A stretch of DNA of 64,000 nt, taken from positions 1-64,000 of the forward strand of contig CANFWV010000009.1 of NCBI GenBank assembly GCA_947450695.1, read 5' to 3'. The DNA comes from Comamonadaceae bacterium (GTDB lineage: Bacteria; Pseudomonadota; Gammaproteobacteria; Burkholderiales; Burkholderiaceae_C). The position numbers and the translations under genes were made by a program. Each line of letters opens with the position of its first letter. Position 1 is the first letter of the stretch. Positions 26,006 to 35,922 of this stretch are shown one piece after another. The notes under the pieces are model-generated. The model did not search any database. It saw only the letters and a program-made list of their open reading frames with translations, and had not been told where the DNA came from.

Positions 26006-26923
26006 CTAGGCGACGACTTGCAGGTTATCTATGTGCAACGCGGCACGACGCATCATGTCGCAAAAATACTCGGCTGCTGGCGTCAGTGGTAGCCCATTGC
26101 GCCGCACCAGACACACAGGTGGTGCAGGCAACAGTTCATGCACATGAATTGGCTGTACCAAGTGACTGACGAGCGGGGACTGTGTCCACTGAATGGGCAG
26201 CATCATCAGTAAGTCTGAGTACACCAGCGCCACCAAAAAGGTCAGCGTGGAGTGCGCCTGCATGACCAATTTGGGCGCAGGCAATCCGTGCGCTTCAAAC
26301 AGCGGGCCGAGTTCCTCTTCGGCAATGTGCGTGATCGAGGTGGTGATCCACTCTGCCCCCACAAGGTCGCGCAAAAAACCCGATTGCGCCAGCGGATGAC
26401 CCTTGCGTCCAACAATGAGCCGCGTGTTGTCAAATAATTTTTCACGCAACAAATCAGGGGGTACTGCATCGGGTGCCGGGCCGATATAACAGTCCACACG
26501 GCTTTCTCGCAGGTCAGACTCCGCATTCGGATAAACCGCATCAATGATGTCCATTTGCACGTTCGGGTAGCGCTCGCGAAAAGGCAGAAGTGCATTGGGC
26601 AGAAGCGCCAAATGTGCAGCGCTGGACAGCGCGACTGTCAAGCGACCATTCGTCTCACCCCTCAACTGGTCAAGCTCCTCCTGCGCTAAGCGGAGTTCGT
26701 TGTGCACGGCGCTGGCGCGACGCAAAAATACTTGACCCATGGTCGTCAAACGCACCCCAGAGGGAAGGCGTTCAAACAGCACGACGCCCAAGTCCTTTTC
26801 AAGTTCCTGAATGCTTCGGGTGATGGCGGGTTGTGCGCTACCGAGGTGGCGTGATGCTGCACGCAAGCTACCACGCTCCGCTACCGCCAAAAAATCTCGC
26901 ATTGCACTGAACTTCACCGCCAT
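26006..26923 (-). CDS. LysR-family transcriptional regulator
   Basis: 305 residues: N-terminal helix-turn-helix (FLAVAERGSLRAASRHLGSAQPAITRSIQELE, about residues 11-42) and a C-terminal periplasmic-binding-fold effector domain (GRLTVALSSAAHLALLP, ESRVDCYIGPAPDAV). The ATG at 26923 is preferred over the frame opening at 26947. It is divergent from the FAD monooxygenase gene across 180 bases, the standard layout for LysR control of an aromatic catabolic enzyme; the inducer is unknown. Confidence 0.9.
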   Translation of the reverse strand: MAVKFSAMRDFLAVAERGSLRAASRHLGSAQPAITRSIQELEKDLGVVLFERLPSGVRLTTMGQVFLRRASAVHNELRLAQEELDQLRGETNGRLTVALSSAAHLALLPNALLPFRERYPNVQMDIIDAVYPNAESDLRESRVDCYIGPAPDAVPPDLLREKLFDNTRLIVGRKGHPLAQSGFLRDLVGAEWITTSITHIAEEELGPLFEAHGLPAPKLVMQAHSTLTFLVALVYSDLLMMLPIQWTQSPLVSHLVQPIHVHELLPAPPVCLVRRNGLPLTPAAEYFCDMMRRAALHIDNLQVVA

Positions 26924-27092
26924 GTGGACACCGGCAGTACACCACACCCGACAGCAACGGGATGAAGGCGAGGACGATCGAAAATTGTTATCAGCATCTA
27001 AAAATTATCATCTTCCTGTATCTCTATGGCATCCGTACGATCCCTAACCACTTGCCTCTTGACGCCACGATGAGTCGTCAACAGGCCTGCAC

Positions 27093-27098
27093 AAGGAG
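27093..27098 (+). promoter_or_regulatory. ribosome site fixing a GTG start
   Basis: AAGGAG at 27093-27098 stands five bases ahead of the GTG at 27104 and selects that unusual start codon for the monooxygenase. Confidence 0.75.
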
Positions 27099-27103
27099 AC
27101 GTC

Positions 27104-28756
27104 GTGGGAACATCGTTGCAGAGAACAAAAGTATTGATCGTGGGTGCAGGGCCCGCCGGACTGGCTTTGGCCATTGAACTGGGCCAACGGTCAATTCCAT
27201 GCATCTTGATTGAGCGCAATGCCCGCGTCGGTTATGCACCGCGGGCTAAAACCACCAACGTGCGCACCCGCGAACACTTCCGGCGTTGGGGGATTGCTGA
27301 CAAACTGCGCGCCGCTTCCCCATTGGGTTTGAACTATCCTTCCAACGTGGTGTTTTGCACGCGCTTGGCGGGCCCGGAACTGACGCGCTTCGAAAATGCG
27401 TTTTACTGCGCGCCAGGTCGCAATCCGCTGTACTCCGAACATTCACAGTGGGTCCCGCAGTACACCGTTGAAGAGGTGATGCGCGCCCATGTGCAAACGC
27501 TGTCAAGCGTTGAGTTACGTTTTAACTGCGAGCTGACATCGTTCTCCCAAGATGGTGACAAAGTCCAAGCGGTGGCCAAAGATCTCAATGGCGGCGGCCA
27601 CTTCAGCATTGAATCAGACTACCTCGCCGGCACGGACGGCGCACGCAGTTCGGTGCGTGAGGGCATTGGCGCCAAGATGCAGGGAACTTACGGCCTGTCC
27701 CGCAACTACAACGTGGTGTTCCGCGCGCCCGGTCTGGCCGAGGCCCATCAACACGGCCCGGCCATCATGTATTGGCAGGTCAATCCTGAAGCCCCCAGCT
27801 TGATCGGGCCGATGGACCGCGGCGACAAATGGTTCTTCATGCCGACCGGTGTCAAAGAAGGCGTTAAGCTGGACGCGGCCGACATGCCTGCATTCATTCG
27901 AAAATCAACCGGCATTAACCTGCCCTATGAAGTGCTGTCCACCGACGAGTGGGTGGCCAGCCGATTTTTGAGCGACTCTTACCGTGACCGCCGAGTCTTC
28001 TTGGCGGGTGACGCTTGCCATCTGCATCCACCGTTTGGTGGCTACGGCATGAACATGGGCGTGGCCGACGGCGTCGATCTCGGCTGGAAGATAGCTGCCG
28101 TGATCCAAGGCTGGGGCGGCACTCCACTGTTAGACAGCTATGAACGTGAGCGGCGCCCAGTGCATGAGCTCGTGTTGGATGAGGCCGTGGCCAATCATGC
28201 GATGTTGGGCAACCAGCTCTGGAAAGACGGGCTGGACGCTGAAGATTCAGCAGGTCATGCGTTACGCCGCGAGGTTGGCTCGCGTATCCAGCAAGCCAAG
28301 CTACGGGAATTCGTCACCCTAGGCGTCATGCTTGGCTACCACTACAACGACTCGCCAGTGATCGTTGGCGACGGAAGCCCGCTGCCGGACCGCGACTTCA
28401 TCAACTACGTTCCAACATCGCGCCCAGGCGCCCTAGCCCCGCACGCATGGCTGCATGACGGCAGCTCTTTATACGACCACTTTGGCATCGGTTTTACCTT
28501 GTTGGCCAACAAAAATGCCCCCTCAGAGGCGGTCGATCAAGCCCGTCTCCAAGCCCAAAAGGCCGGCGTTCCACTCAAAGTCATTCAACCGAATGAGGGC
28601 GCCATTAGCGGGCTTTATCCGACTCGCTTCACACTGATCAGACCCGACCAGCATGTCGCTTGGCGAGGCGATGCCTGGCCGAGCGCCGCGAAGGGCTTGT
28701 TTGAGCAAGTGACCGGCAATGCCAGTGTGCCCAACGGAGTCACAGTCAGAAAATGA
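27104..28756 (+). CDS. FAD-dependent aromatic monooxygenase (PheA/TfdB/MhpA-like)
   Basis: 550-residue flavoprotein hydroxylase of the group A type. The FAD Rossmann motif VLIVGAGPAGLALAIELG is near residue 10, the DG motif GTDGARSSVRE near 180, and the GD motif AGDACHLHPPFGGYGMN near 300, followed by a thioredoxin-like C-terminal domain as in phenol hydroxylases. It uses NAD(P)H and O2 to hydroxylate a phenolic ring. No ring-cleavage gene is adjacent, so the substrate and pathway are undetermined. A divergent LysR gene is the likely regulator. Confidence 0.88.
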   Translation: MGTSLQRTKVLIVGAGPAGLALAIELGQRSIPCILIERNARVGYAPRAKTTNVRTREHFRRWGIADKLRAASPLGLNYPSNVVFCTRLAGPELTRFENAFYCAPGRNPLYSEHSQWVPQYTVEEVMRAHVQTLSSVELRFNCELTSFSQDGDKVQAVAKDLNGGGHFSIESDYLAGTDGARSSVREGIGAKMQGTYGLSRNYNVVFRAPGLAEAHQHGPAIMYWQVNPEAPSLIGPMDRGDKWFFMPTGVKEGVKLDAADMPAFIRKSTGINLPYEVLSTDEWVASRFLSDSYRDRRVFLAGDACHLHPPFGGYGMNMGVADGVDLGWKIAAVIQGWGGTPLLDSYERERRPVHELVLDEAVANHAMLGNQLWKDGLDAEDSAGHALRREVGSRIQQAKLREFVTLGVMLGYHYNDSPVIVGDGSPLPDRDFINYVPTSRPGALAPHAWLHDGSSLYDHFGIGFTLLANKNAPSEAVDQARLQAQKAGVPLKVIQPNEGAISGLYPTRFTLIRPDQHVAWRGDAWPSAAKGLFEQVTGNASVPNGVTVRK

Positions 28757-28781
28757 CCGCGTTTGCGATGAAGCCTGGGGG

Positions 28782-31700
28782 CTACTCGTAAACCACCTGC
28801 GCCAAACCCTTGTCCGCCTGCGCCATCCAACTGGCCAGCGCAGCGTCGGTCGGGTAGAACTTGGCGGCATCACCGAGTTGCAGTTCAGCGGTCACGCCAT
28901 CGCGGCGAAGACTCAATCGCACCGACAAGCCGCGCACGACCTCGCTCTCATCCAAAGCTGAAAGTTCGCGCCTGGGCGGAAAGTCTTTGACGATGCGAGG
29001 AATGTCGGGTGCGCTGCCGTTGACGGCCACACGCAGGTATTTACCGAAGCGGCAACGCGCTTCTTCCAAGTCCCAGACCTGCGTGACCTTCAGGCGAAAA
29101 CCGCCGGCAAAACGGTCTGGCTGCAAGCTGGCCTGTACGATGACGAGCTCGTCGTCCTTGAGCTGGTTGCGGTGGGCGTTGAGCACGTTTTCATCGGCGG
29201 TGGCTTCAATCACGGCCGTCTTGTCATCGAGTTTGAACAAAGCGAGCTTGCCGCGCTGACCATTGATAACACGCAGGTCATTGACGATGGCAGCGATGAG
29301 TTGCGGCTCGCGTGAATCGATCAGGTCTTCGATCTTGCGCTTGGCGAACTTGCGCACTTCGAGCTCTACCTCGTCAAACAAATGTCCTGACAAGTAGAAG
29401 CCAACCGCTGTTTTTTCGTAGGTCAGTCGCGTTTTCACACCCCAAGGCATAGCTTCAACCAGCGGCGGTTCTTGCGTGCTAGCGGCATGTGAGTCCGACA
29501 TGTCGAACAGCCCGCCTTGGTTGGCATTAGCTTGCGTGGCGGCGGAGAATTCAAAGGCGCGATCTACAGATGCCAGCAGCTCAGCGCGGTTCAGGTGCAA
29601 GTTGTCAAACGCGCCCGCCTTGATCAGCGCCTCAACCGTGCGCTTGTTGAGTTTGGACTTGTCCACACGCACGCAAAAATCATAGAGCGAGGTGAAGGGG
29701 CCACCCTCGTCGCGAGCTGCAACCATCGCGGCAATCGCTTGCTGGCCTGTGCCTTTGATGGCGCCCAAACCGTAGCGAATGCTTTTGTCAGTGATCGGCT
29801 CAAAACGGTAATAGCCGCGGTTGACATCAGGCGACTCGAAGCTGATGCCCATTTTCACGGCATCCCCAAACAGAATTTTCAGCTTGTCGGTGTCGTCCAT
29901 CTCCACCGTCATGTTGGCGCAGAAAAACTCGGCCGTGTAATGCACTTTGAGCCAAGCCGTGTGATACGCCAGCAGCGAATACGCGGCGGCATGCGACTTG
30001 TTAAATCCGTAGCCGGCAAATTTCTCCATCAAGTCAAATACTTCGTCGGCCTTGGCTTCGACGATGTCATTTTTGGCCGCTCCATCACGGAAGATTTGGC
30101 GGTGTTGGGCCATCTCGTCCGCATCTTTTTTACCCATGGCACGGCGCAGCATGTCGGCGCCGCCCAGCGTGTACCCGCCCAGAATCTGCGCGGTCTGCAT
30201 CACCTGCTCTTGATAGACCATGATGCCGTAGGTTTCAGACAGCATCTCGGCCACCAACGGATGCGGGTAGATGACTTCTTCGCGGCCCTGCTTGCGCGCC
30301 ACGAACGTCGGAATCAAATCCATCGGGCCGGGCCGGTACAGCGCATTCAGCGCGATCAGGTCTTCAAGGCGGGTCGGACGCGCGTCTTTCAGCATCCGCT
30401 GCATGCCGCTACTTTCAAACTGGAACACCGCCTCGGTCTTGCCGTCGGCAAATAATTTGTAGACCTTAGCGTCGTCCAGGGGCAGGTTTTCAAAGGCAAA
30501 GTTTTCTTGCCCAGCGTGGCGTTTCATGATGAACTCGCGCGCAATTTCCAAGATGGTCAGTGTGGCCAAACCCAAGAAGTCGAACTTCACCAGACCAATG
30601 GCTTCGACGTCATTCTTGTCGTACTGACTGACCGCCGAGTCGCTGCCGGGTTGCTGGTAGAGCGGACAAAAGTCTGTCAGCTTGCCCGGCGCAATCAGCA
30701 CACCACCGGCGTGCATGCCGACGTTGCGGGTCAAGCCTTCGAGCTTGCGTGCCAGCTCTAGTAGCGTGCGGACGTCTTCTTCTTTGCTTTCGCGCTCGGC
30801 CAAAATAGGCTCGGCCTCGACCGCGTAAACCATCTTGTCGTTTTTGTCCCTTTCAGCGGGTGGCAATTGCAAGGAGACAGCCTGCCCCGGTTTGTTCGGA
30901 ATCAGCTTGGAAATGCTGTCGCAAAAGCCATAAGGGAAGTCCAGCACACGCCCGACGTCGCGAATCGCCGCGCGGGCCGCCATGGTGCCGAAGGTGACGA
31001 TCTGACTGACGGCTTCTTTGCCGTACTTGTCCTTGACGTAGTCAATCACACGATCGCGATTGGTCTGGCAAAAGTCGATATCGAAGTCGGGCATCGACAC
31101 CCGTTCAGGGTTCAAGAATCGCTCAAACAGCAAGTTGTATTGCAGTGGGTCCAGGTCGGTGATGCGCAGCGAATAAGCCACCAAAGAACCGGCACCAGAA
31201 CCTCGCCCAGGCCCAACCGGGCAGCCGTTGTTCTTGGCCCAGTTAATGAAGTCACCAACGATTAGGAAGTAACCCGGGAAGCCCATGTTCAAGATCACAT
31301 TGATCTCAAAATCCAGCCGCGCCACGTACTCAGGCCGCTTGCTTTCGCGCAGCTTTTCGCCAGGGTACAGATGCAACAGCCGCTCGTTCAAACCTTCATG
31401 CGAGGCGTGCCGGAAGTACGCATCAATCGGCAAGCGAACGCCATCCACTTCGGGCGTCGGATAGTCGGGCAACATCGGCTTGCCGAGGTCGAGCACCAGA
31501 TTGCAGCGCTTGGCGATTTCAAGCGAATTGGCCAGCGCCGACGGGATGTCAGCAAATAGCTCGGTCATCTGCGCCTGCGACTTGAAGTACTGCTCACGCG
31601 TGAACTTGCGCATGCGCCGCGCGTTACCCAAAATCTCACCTTCAGAAATACACACGCGGGCTTCATGCGCCTCGTAGTCGTCATAGGTCAAGAACTGCAC

Positions 31701-32297
31701 CGGATGCGTTGCCACCACTGGGAGTTTGAGGCGAGCCGCCAACTGCACAGCAGCCACCACATGGCGCTCGTCATCAACACGCTCAGCGCGTTGCAACTCT
31801 AGGTAAAAGCGGTGCGGGAACAGGCCAGCAAAATACAAGGCGCACTCCATCGCCCGGGTCTGGTCGCCTTGCACCAAGGCTTGGCCCACGGCGCCTGTTT
31901 GAGCGCCGGCCAGTGCAATCAAGCCTTCGCCCAGCTCTTGCAACCATTCCAGCTTGATGACGGCTTGGTCGCGCACCACATTTTTCGTCCAAGCGCGGGT
32001 CAGCAGCTCAGACAAATTCAAGTAACCGCGGCGGTCTTGCACCAGCAGCAGCAGCCGGGCGGCCGGCGCGCTGGCATCTTTTCCGGGCACCTCGACCCAG
32101 ACATCCGCGCCGATCAAGGGCTTGACACCCTTGCCACGCGCTTGCTTGTAAAACTTGACCGTACCAAAAAGATTGGACAGGTCGGTAATAGCCAAGGCTG
32201 GCTGCTGGTTGGCCGCTGCAGCGGCCACAATTTCATCGATCCGATTGGTTCCGTCGACAACGGAAAACTCGGTATGAATACGCAAATGAACAAACAT
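28782..32297 (-). CDS. dnaE: DNA polymerase III alpha subunit
   Basis: Replicative polymerase catalytic subunit, 1171 residues. The N-terminal PHP domain starts FVHLRIHTEFSVVDG (paired His); the polymerase core has the acidic pair in PDFDIDFCQTNRD; PFAGYGFNKSHAAAYSLLAY-type helix-hairpin-helix lead-in and a C-terminal OB fold are present. The frame opens at 32327, but MFVHL at 32297 is the normal family start. It is divergent from trhO across 85 bases. No truncation or missing motif was seen. Confidence 0.97.
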   Translation of the reverse strand: MFVHLRIHTEFSVVDGTNRIDEIVAAAAANQQPALAITDLSNLFGTVKFYKQARGKGVKPLIGADVWVEVPGKDASAPAARLLLLVQDRRGYLNLSELLTRAWTKNVVRDQAVIKLEWLQELGEGLIALAGAQTGAVGQALVQGDQTRAMECALYFAGLFPHRFYLELQRAERVDDERHVVAAVQLAARLKLPVVATHPVQFLTYDDYEAHEARVCISEGEILGNARRMRKFTREQYFKSQAQMTELFADIPSALANSLEIAKRCNLVLDLGKPMLPDYPTPEVDGVRLPIDAYFRHASHEGLNERLLHLYPGEKLRESKRPEYVARLDFEINVILNMGFPGYFLIVGDFINWAKNNGCPVGPGRGSGAGSLVAYSLRITDLDPLQYNLLFERFLNPERVSMPDFDIDFCQTNRDRVIDYVKDKYGKEAVSQIVTFGTMAARAAIRDVGRVLDFPYGFCDSISKLIPNKPGQAVSLQLPPAERDKNDKMVYAVEAEPILAERESKEEDVRTLLELARKLEGLTRNVGMHAGGVLIAPGKLTDFCPLYQQPGSDSAVSQYDKNDVEAIGLVKFDFLGLATLTILEIAREFIMKRHAGQENFAFENLPLDDAKVYKLFADGKTEAVFQFESSGMQRMLKDARPTRLEDLIALNALYRPGPMDLIPTFVARKQGREEVIYPHPLVAEMLSETYGIMVYQEQVMQTAQILGGYTLGGADMLRRAMGKKDADEMAQHRQIFRDGAAKNDIVEAKADEVFDLMEKFAGYGFNKSHAAAYSLLAYHTAWLKVHYTAEFFCANMTVEMDDTDKLKILFGDAVKMGISFESPDVNRGYYRFEPITDKSIRYGLGAIKGTGQQAIAAMVAARDEGGPFTSLYDFCVRVDKSKLNKRTVEALIKAGAFDNLHLNRAELLASVDRAFEFSAATQANANQGGLFDMSDSHAASTQEPPLVEAMPWGVKTRLTYEKTAVGFYLSGHLFDEVELEVRKFAKRKIEDLIDSREPQLIAAIVNDLRVINGQRGKLALFKLDDKTAVIEATADENVLNAHRNQLKDDELVIVQASLQPDRFAGGFRLKVTQVWDLEEARCRFGKYLRVAVNGSAPDIPRIVKDFPPRRELSALDESEVVRGLSVRLSLRRDGVTAELQLGDAAKFYPTDAALASWMAQADKGLAQVVYE

Positions 32298-32382
32298 GCG
32301 GTGCATTCTAGGCGTCGTACCGGCCACCTCAGGGACTTGCCAAAAATCGATTTTTCAGTCTTTTCTTACAATCCCGCACACC

Positions 32383-33138
32383 ATGACTATCCTGAATATT
32401 GCGGCCTACCGATTTGTCAGTCTCGCCGACCTTCCCACCTTGCAAACTGCCATTAACCAAGCATTAGAGGGCAGCGAGATCAAGGGAACTGTATTGCTTG
32501 CCGAAGAAGGCATCAATCTATTTTTGGCCGGCGGGGCCGCTGCAGTTCACGACTTCATGACTTGGCTGCGCAGCGACAATCGGTTTGCAGGCCTAGCGGC
32601 CAAAGAAAGTTGGTCAGACACCCAGCCGTTCAAAAAACGACTGGTAAAAATAAAGCCTGAAATCATCCGCATGAACCACCCGGCGATTCAACCTGCCAGC
32701 GGCCGCGCCCCGGCGGTTGACGCGATCACCCTGAAACGTTGGCTGGACCAAGGCCACGACGATCAAGGCCAAGCCGTGGTCACACTCGACACGCGCAACG
32801 CCTTTGAAGCGGACTGCGGCACGTTTACCGGCGCGATTGACTGGCGCATTGACAAGTTCACCGAGTTTCCTGAAGCCTTCAACGCCCACAAAACCGAGTT
32901 ACAAGGCAAAACCGTGGTGAGCTTTTGCACCGGCGGTATCCGCTGCGAAAAAGCCGCCATTCTCATGCGCGAGGCCGGGCTGACAGATGTCTTCCAACTC
33001 GACGGCGGCATCCTGACTTATTTTGAGCAAGTCGGCCAAGCGCATTACAAGGGCGGCTGCTTTGTCTTTGATGATAGGCGCGTGGTCGATGCGGCCTTGA
33101 CGGCCCGGCCGGAGCTCGTCGCAACTAACGCTGCCTGA
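32383..33138 (+). CDS. trhO: tRNA uridine(34) hydroxylase, rhodanese-domain protein
   Basis: 251-residue UPF0176/YceA family enzyme that forms 5-hydroxyuridine at tRNA wobble position 34. An N-terminal acylphosphatase-like domain (EIKGTVLLAEEGINLFLAG) precedes a rhodanese domain (VVTLDTRNAFEADCGTF) with the active-site Cys182 in SFCTGGIRCEKA. The frame runs upstream to 32296, inside the dnaE leader, but similarity begins at the ATG at 32383. It ends 71 bases before egtB. Confidence 0.93.
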   Translation: MTILNIAAYRFVSLADLPTLQTAINQALEGSEIKGTVLLAEEGINLFLAGGAAAVHDFMTWLRSDNRFAGLAAKESWSDTQPFKKRLVKIKPEIIRMNHPAIQPASGRAPAVDAITLKRWLDQGHDDQGQAVVTLDTRNAFEADCGTFTGAIDWRIDKFTEFPEAFNAHKTELQGKTVVSFCTGGIRCEKAAILMREAGLTDVFQLDGGILTYFEQVGQAHYKGGCFVFDDRRVVDAALTARPELVATNAA

Positions 33139-33209
33139 AATGTTCCGACAAAAAAGGGAATTTACGCCCGAGAAACGCACCTCCTTTCGGAGGCACGCAA
33201 AATAAACCC

Positions 33210-34544
33210 ATGTCCTCTACACGCATGCCATCTTCCCGTCACGCCAACGCATTCTCAACGACCCACGACTTGTCCGCGCTGGCTCAGCGTTACGCCAACA
33301 CGCGCCAGCAAACCGTTGAGTTAACTCGACCACTCAGCCCGGAAGACTGTCAATTGCAGTCCATGCCCGATGCCAGCCCCGCCAAATGGCATTTGGCACA
33401 TGTCACTTGGTTTTTTGAAACCTTTTTGCTGGAGCATTTTGAGCCCAACTTTGCGCCTTACGACGCCAGCTTTCGAGTGCTCTTCAACAGCTATTACAAC
33501 GCCGTGGGCAGCAAGCATCCACGGCATCAGCGTGGCCTGATCAGTCGGCCCACGCTGGCCGAAGTCCTGCTGTATAGGCAAAAAGTGGATCAACGCATGC
33601 TCGCGCTGATTAGCTCGGCAGCTGGTCTTGAAACGTCTGATCGCCTAGCACTTAACGAGCTACTGGAACTCGGTATGCAGCACGAGCAACAACACCAAGA
33701 GTTGCTCATCACCGACATCAAACATGCGCTGTCGCTGAACCCGGCCAAGCCGGCTTATGCCCAGCGCTGGCCGCTGGCAGGAACGCATCCGAAGCCACTC
33801 GGCTGGGTTCGACTGCCCGGAGGTCTGGTGCTGCACGGCCACGAACCAGTGCTGGACGGCAGCTTTGCCTTTGACAACGAAACGCCTCGGCACCCAGTCT
33901 TTGTCGCGCCGTTTGAAATCGGCGATCGGCCGGTGACCAACGGCGACATGATCGAATTCATTGAGGACGGTGGCTACCAGCGGCCTGAGTTGTGGCTGTC
34001 GATGGGCTGGGATTGGGTGCAGCAAGGCAACCAGCAGCTGCCGCTTTACTGGCAACTGGATGACGGCGCCTACAACAACTTCACCTTGTACGGCCAAGTG
34101 GAGATAGACCCGAACACGCCGGCTTGCCACCTGAGTTATTTTGAAGCCGACGCCTATGCCCGTTGGGCCGGTGCCCGCTTGCCGACCGAGCAGGAATGGG
34201 AGCTAAGCGCACGCAGCCAGCCCAAAACCATCACCGGCAACCTGCAAGACAACGGAGTGTTTCATCCTCTGCCCTTGCAGGAGCGGCACGACGGCCGGTT
34301 AGCCCAACTCTGGGGCGATGTCTGGGAATGGACGCAGTCCAGCTACAGCGCCTACCCAGGCTACAAGCCATGGGAAGGCTTGGCCGGCGAGTACAACGGC
34401 AAGTTCATGTGCCAGCAGTTTGTGCTCCGCGGCGGTTCGTGCGCCACGCCCCAAAACCATTTGCGTGCCAGCTATCGCAACTTTTTCCCGCCTGATGCGC
34501 AATGGCAATTCAGCGGTTTGCGGCTGGCCCGTGACGTCGACTAA
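33210..34544 (+). CDS. egtB: ergothioneine biosynthesis protein EgtB (iron-dependent sulfoxide synthase type)
   Basis: Joins trimethylhistidine to cysteine or glutamylcysteine with oxygen. The 444 residues have the N-terminal DinB-like domain with iron-ligand histidines (His61/His64 in KWHLAHVTWFFE; His158 and His162 in HEQQHQELL) and a C-terminal formylglycine-generating-enzyme-like domain (ARLPTEQEWELSA, VWEWTQSSY, FVLRGGSCATPQNHLR). The usual partner egtD (histidine methyltransferase) is not adjacent; the next gene is a convergent DUF599 protein. A related hercynine or ovothiol-type sulfoxide synthase is the main alternative. Confidence 0.9.
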   Translation: MSSTRMPSSRHANAFSTTHDLSALAQRYANTRQQTVELTRPLSPEDCQLQSMPDASPAKWHLAHVTWFFETFLLEHFEPNFAPYDASFRVLFNSYYNAVGSKHPRHQRGLISRPTLAEVLLYRQKVDQRMLALISSAAGLETSDRLALNELLELGMQHEQQHQELLITDIKHALSLNPAKPAYAQRWPLAGTHPKPLGWVRLPGGLVLHGHEPVLDGSFAFDNETPRHPVFVAPFEIGDRPVTNGDMIEFIEDGGYQRPELWLSMGWDWVQQGNQQLPLYWQLDDGAYNNFTLYGQVEIDPNTPACHLSYFEADAYARWAGARLPTEQEWELSARSQPKTITGNLQDNGVFHPLPLQERHDGRLAQLWGDVWEWTQSSYSAYPGYKPWEGLAGEYNGKFMCQQFVLRGGSCATPQNHLRASYRNFFPPDAQWQFSGLRLARDVD

Positions 34545-34548
34545 AAGC

Positions 34549-35247
34549 TCAAACTTCCTTCAAGACTTGCAACACGTCTGAACGGAATTCGCGGTTGTAC
34601 AGAATCAAGATCACCACAGCCGTGGCGACAGCGAAAGCGAAGGTCGAAAAAAACCAAGCCATAACCGCGAAGCTCAAGTAGTAAGCGCGCAAGCCGTCGT
34701 TGAAGGTTTCTGCTGCCAGCCCAACCAGCCGGCTAGCGCGTGCAGCAAAGACATCACGGTCAAACTTCCCTGACGCAAAATCAGCCGGTTCCGGCAATGA
34801 ACCGATTAGCAAAGCGACAAAAGTGTACTGACGCATTGACCAGCTGAATCGGAAAAATGCAAAGACGAAAATACCAATCATCAGCAGCACCTTCAGGTCA
34901 AAAACCAACACCGTGGTCTGCACTGCAAATGGTATTTCGCGGACCAGTTCACTGGCCCGGTCGGTGGTGCCCAACAGGGCAAACAAGCCGCCGATGATGA
35001 TGATTGTGGTGGACGAGAAGAAAGCCGGCGTACTCGACAAGTTCTGCGTGATGATGCCGTCGATCACTCGAGGATCACGTGCAGTGGCCTGCATCAACCA
35101 GTAATGCCGGTAACGGTTAGTCGCCCACAAAATTGACGGGCGCTTGAAGTTTTCGTTTCGGGAAAACCGCGAATAAGCCAGCCAGACACCAAAAAACCAA
35201 GCCATGGCCAACCAGTCAGCCCAAGGCAAAAGAGTAAAAATTCTCAT
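34549..35247 (-). CDS. DUF599 family membrane protein
   Basis: 232-residue inner-membrane protein with about four hydrophobic segments (LLPWADWLAMAWFFGVWLAY at the start; a STTIIIIGGLFALLG segment; VLLMIGIFVFAFFRFSWS; and a C-terminal AVMAWFFSTFAFAVATAVVILIL). It fits DUF599, whose function is unknown. An ATG at 35247 is preferred to a TTG two codons upstream. Its stop is five bases from the egtB stop, so the genes converge almost without spacer. Confidence 0.82.
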   Translation of the reverse strand: MRIFTLLPWADWLAMAWFFGVWLAYSRFSRNENFKRPSILWATNRYRHYWLMQATARDPRVIDGIITQNLSSTPAFFSSTTIIIIGGLFALLGTTDRASELVREIPFAVQTTVLVFDLKVLLMIGIFVFAFFRFSWSMRQYTFVALLIGSLPEPADFASGKFDRDVFAARASRLVGLAAETFNDGLRAYYLSFAVMAWFFSTFAFAVATAVVILILYNREFRSDVLQVLKEV

Positions 35248-35367
35248 GCGCAATTTTAAACGTGACGTTCGTCCACAACGACGCTCAACCGCGCATTTGA
35301 ACCCACGTTTTCCCTGAGCAACAAGGCTGGACTCAACTAGGCCAGCCTTGCCTACTACGCTTGCTGC

Positions 35368-35919
35368 TTATTTGAAACGTGCGGCTATTGCAGCCACGCG
35401 CTGACCGAAAACACGGGCGTTGGCCAAGTCGCCCGGCAGCATCTCACTAGCACCAGCATCCGAAGGCGACTGAGCCATGGCGCCCATGGACGAGCCCAAA
35501 TAGTTGGGGTCATTGCGGTCCGCAGCTTTGCTGTTGCTGGGCAAGAGGCCTTGGCTGATCCAAATACCGCCGTGCTGCATCGCCAGCGTGCACAAATAGT
35601 TCAGCGTCGAGGCTTTGTCACCATTCATGGAGGCGCTGTTGGTGAAACCGGCAAACAGCTTGTCTTTCCAAGCCTGGTTGAACCAAGGCTTGGAGCTGGC
35701 ATCTGCAAATTTTTTGAATTGCCAGCTCACGTTAGCCATGTAGGTTGGCGAGCCCATGATGATGGTGCTGGCGGCAGCCAGCGTTTCCCAACCACCCTCA
35801 GGCAAATTACCTTCGGCGTCAATGGCCACCAATTCAGCGCCAGCGCCCTCAGCAACGGCTTGCGCCATGCGTTGTGTGTGGCCATAGCCAGAATGAAATA
35901 CAACAGCGATTTTGCTCAT
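35368..35919 (-). CDS. flavodoxin-fold NAD(P)H:quinone oxidoreductase (WrbA-like)
   Basis: 183-residue FMN-binding protein. The N-terminal VVFHSGYGHTQRMAQAVAEGA is the phosphate loop; IIMGSPTYMANVSWQFKKF and LFAGFTNSASMNGDKAST are the flavin-contact regions as in WrbA. It reduces quinones in two-electron steps. It sits 3 bases after the DoxX gene and close to a pirin gene, a recurrent bacterial grouping linked with redox or oxidative stress responses. Confidence 0.87.
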   Translation of the reverse strand: MSKIAVVFHSGYGHTQRMAQAVAEGAGAELVAIDAEGNLPEGGWETLAAASTIIMGSPTYMANVSWQFKKFADASSKPWFNQAWKDKLFAGFTNSASMNGDKASTLNYLCTLAMQHGGIWISQGLLPSNSKAADRNDPNYLGSSMGAMAQSPSDAGASEMLPGDLANARVFGQRVAAIAARFK

Positions 35920-35922
35920 TTT

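Noticed and set aside
29517-30455. 312-residue reading frame opposite dnaE
   Set aside because: It lies wholly inside the conserved dnaE coding strand, shows no family motif and is a by-product of GC-rich codon bias.
33180-33193. CCTCC/GGAGG hairpin before egtB as a translational switch
   Set aside because: The GGAGG is 16 bases from the ATG, too far to be its ribosome site, and the stem is only five pairs.
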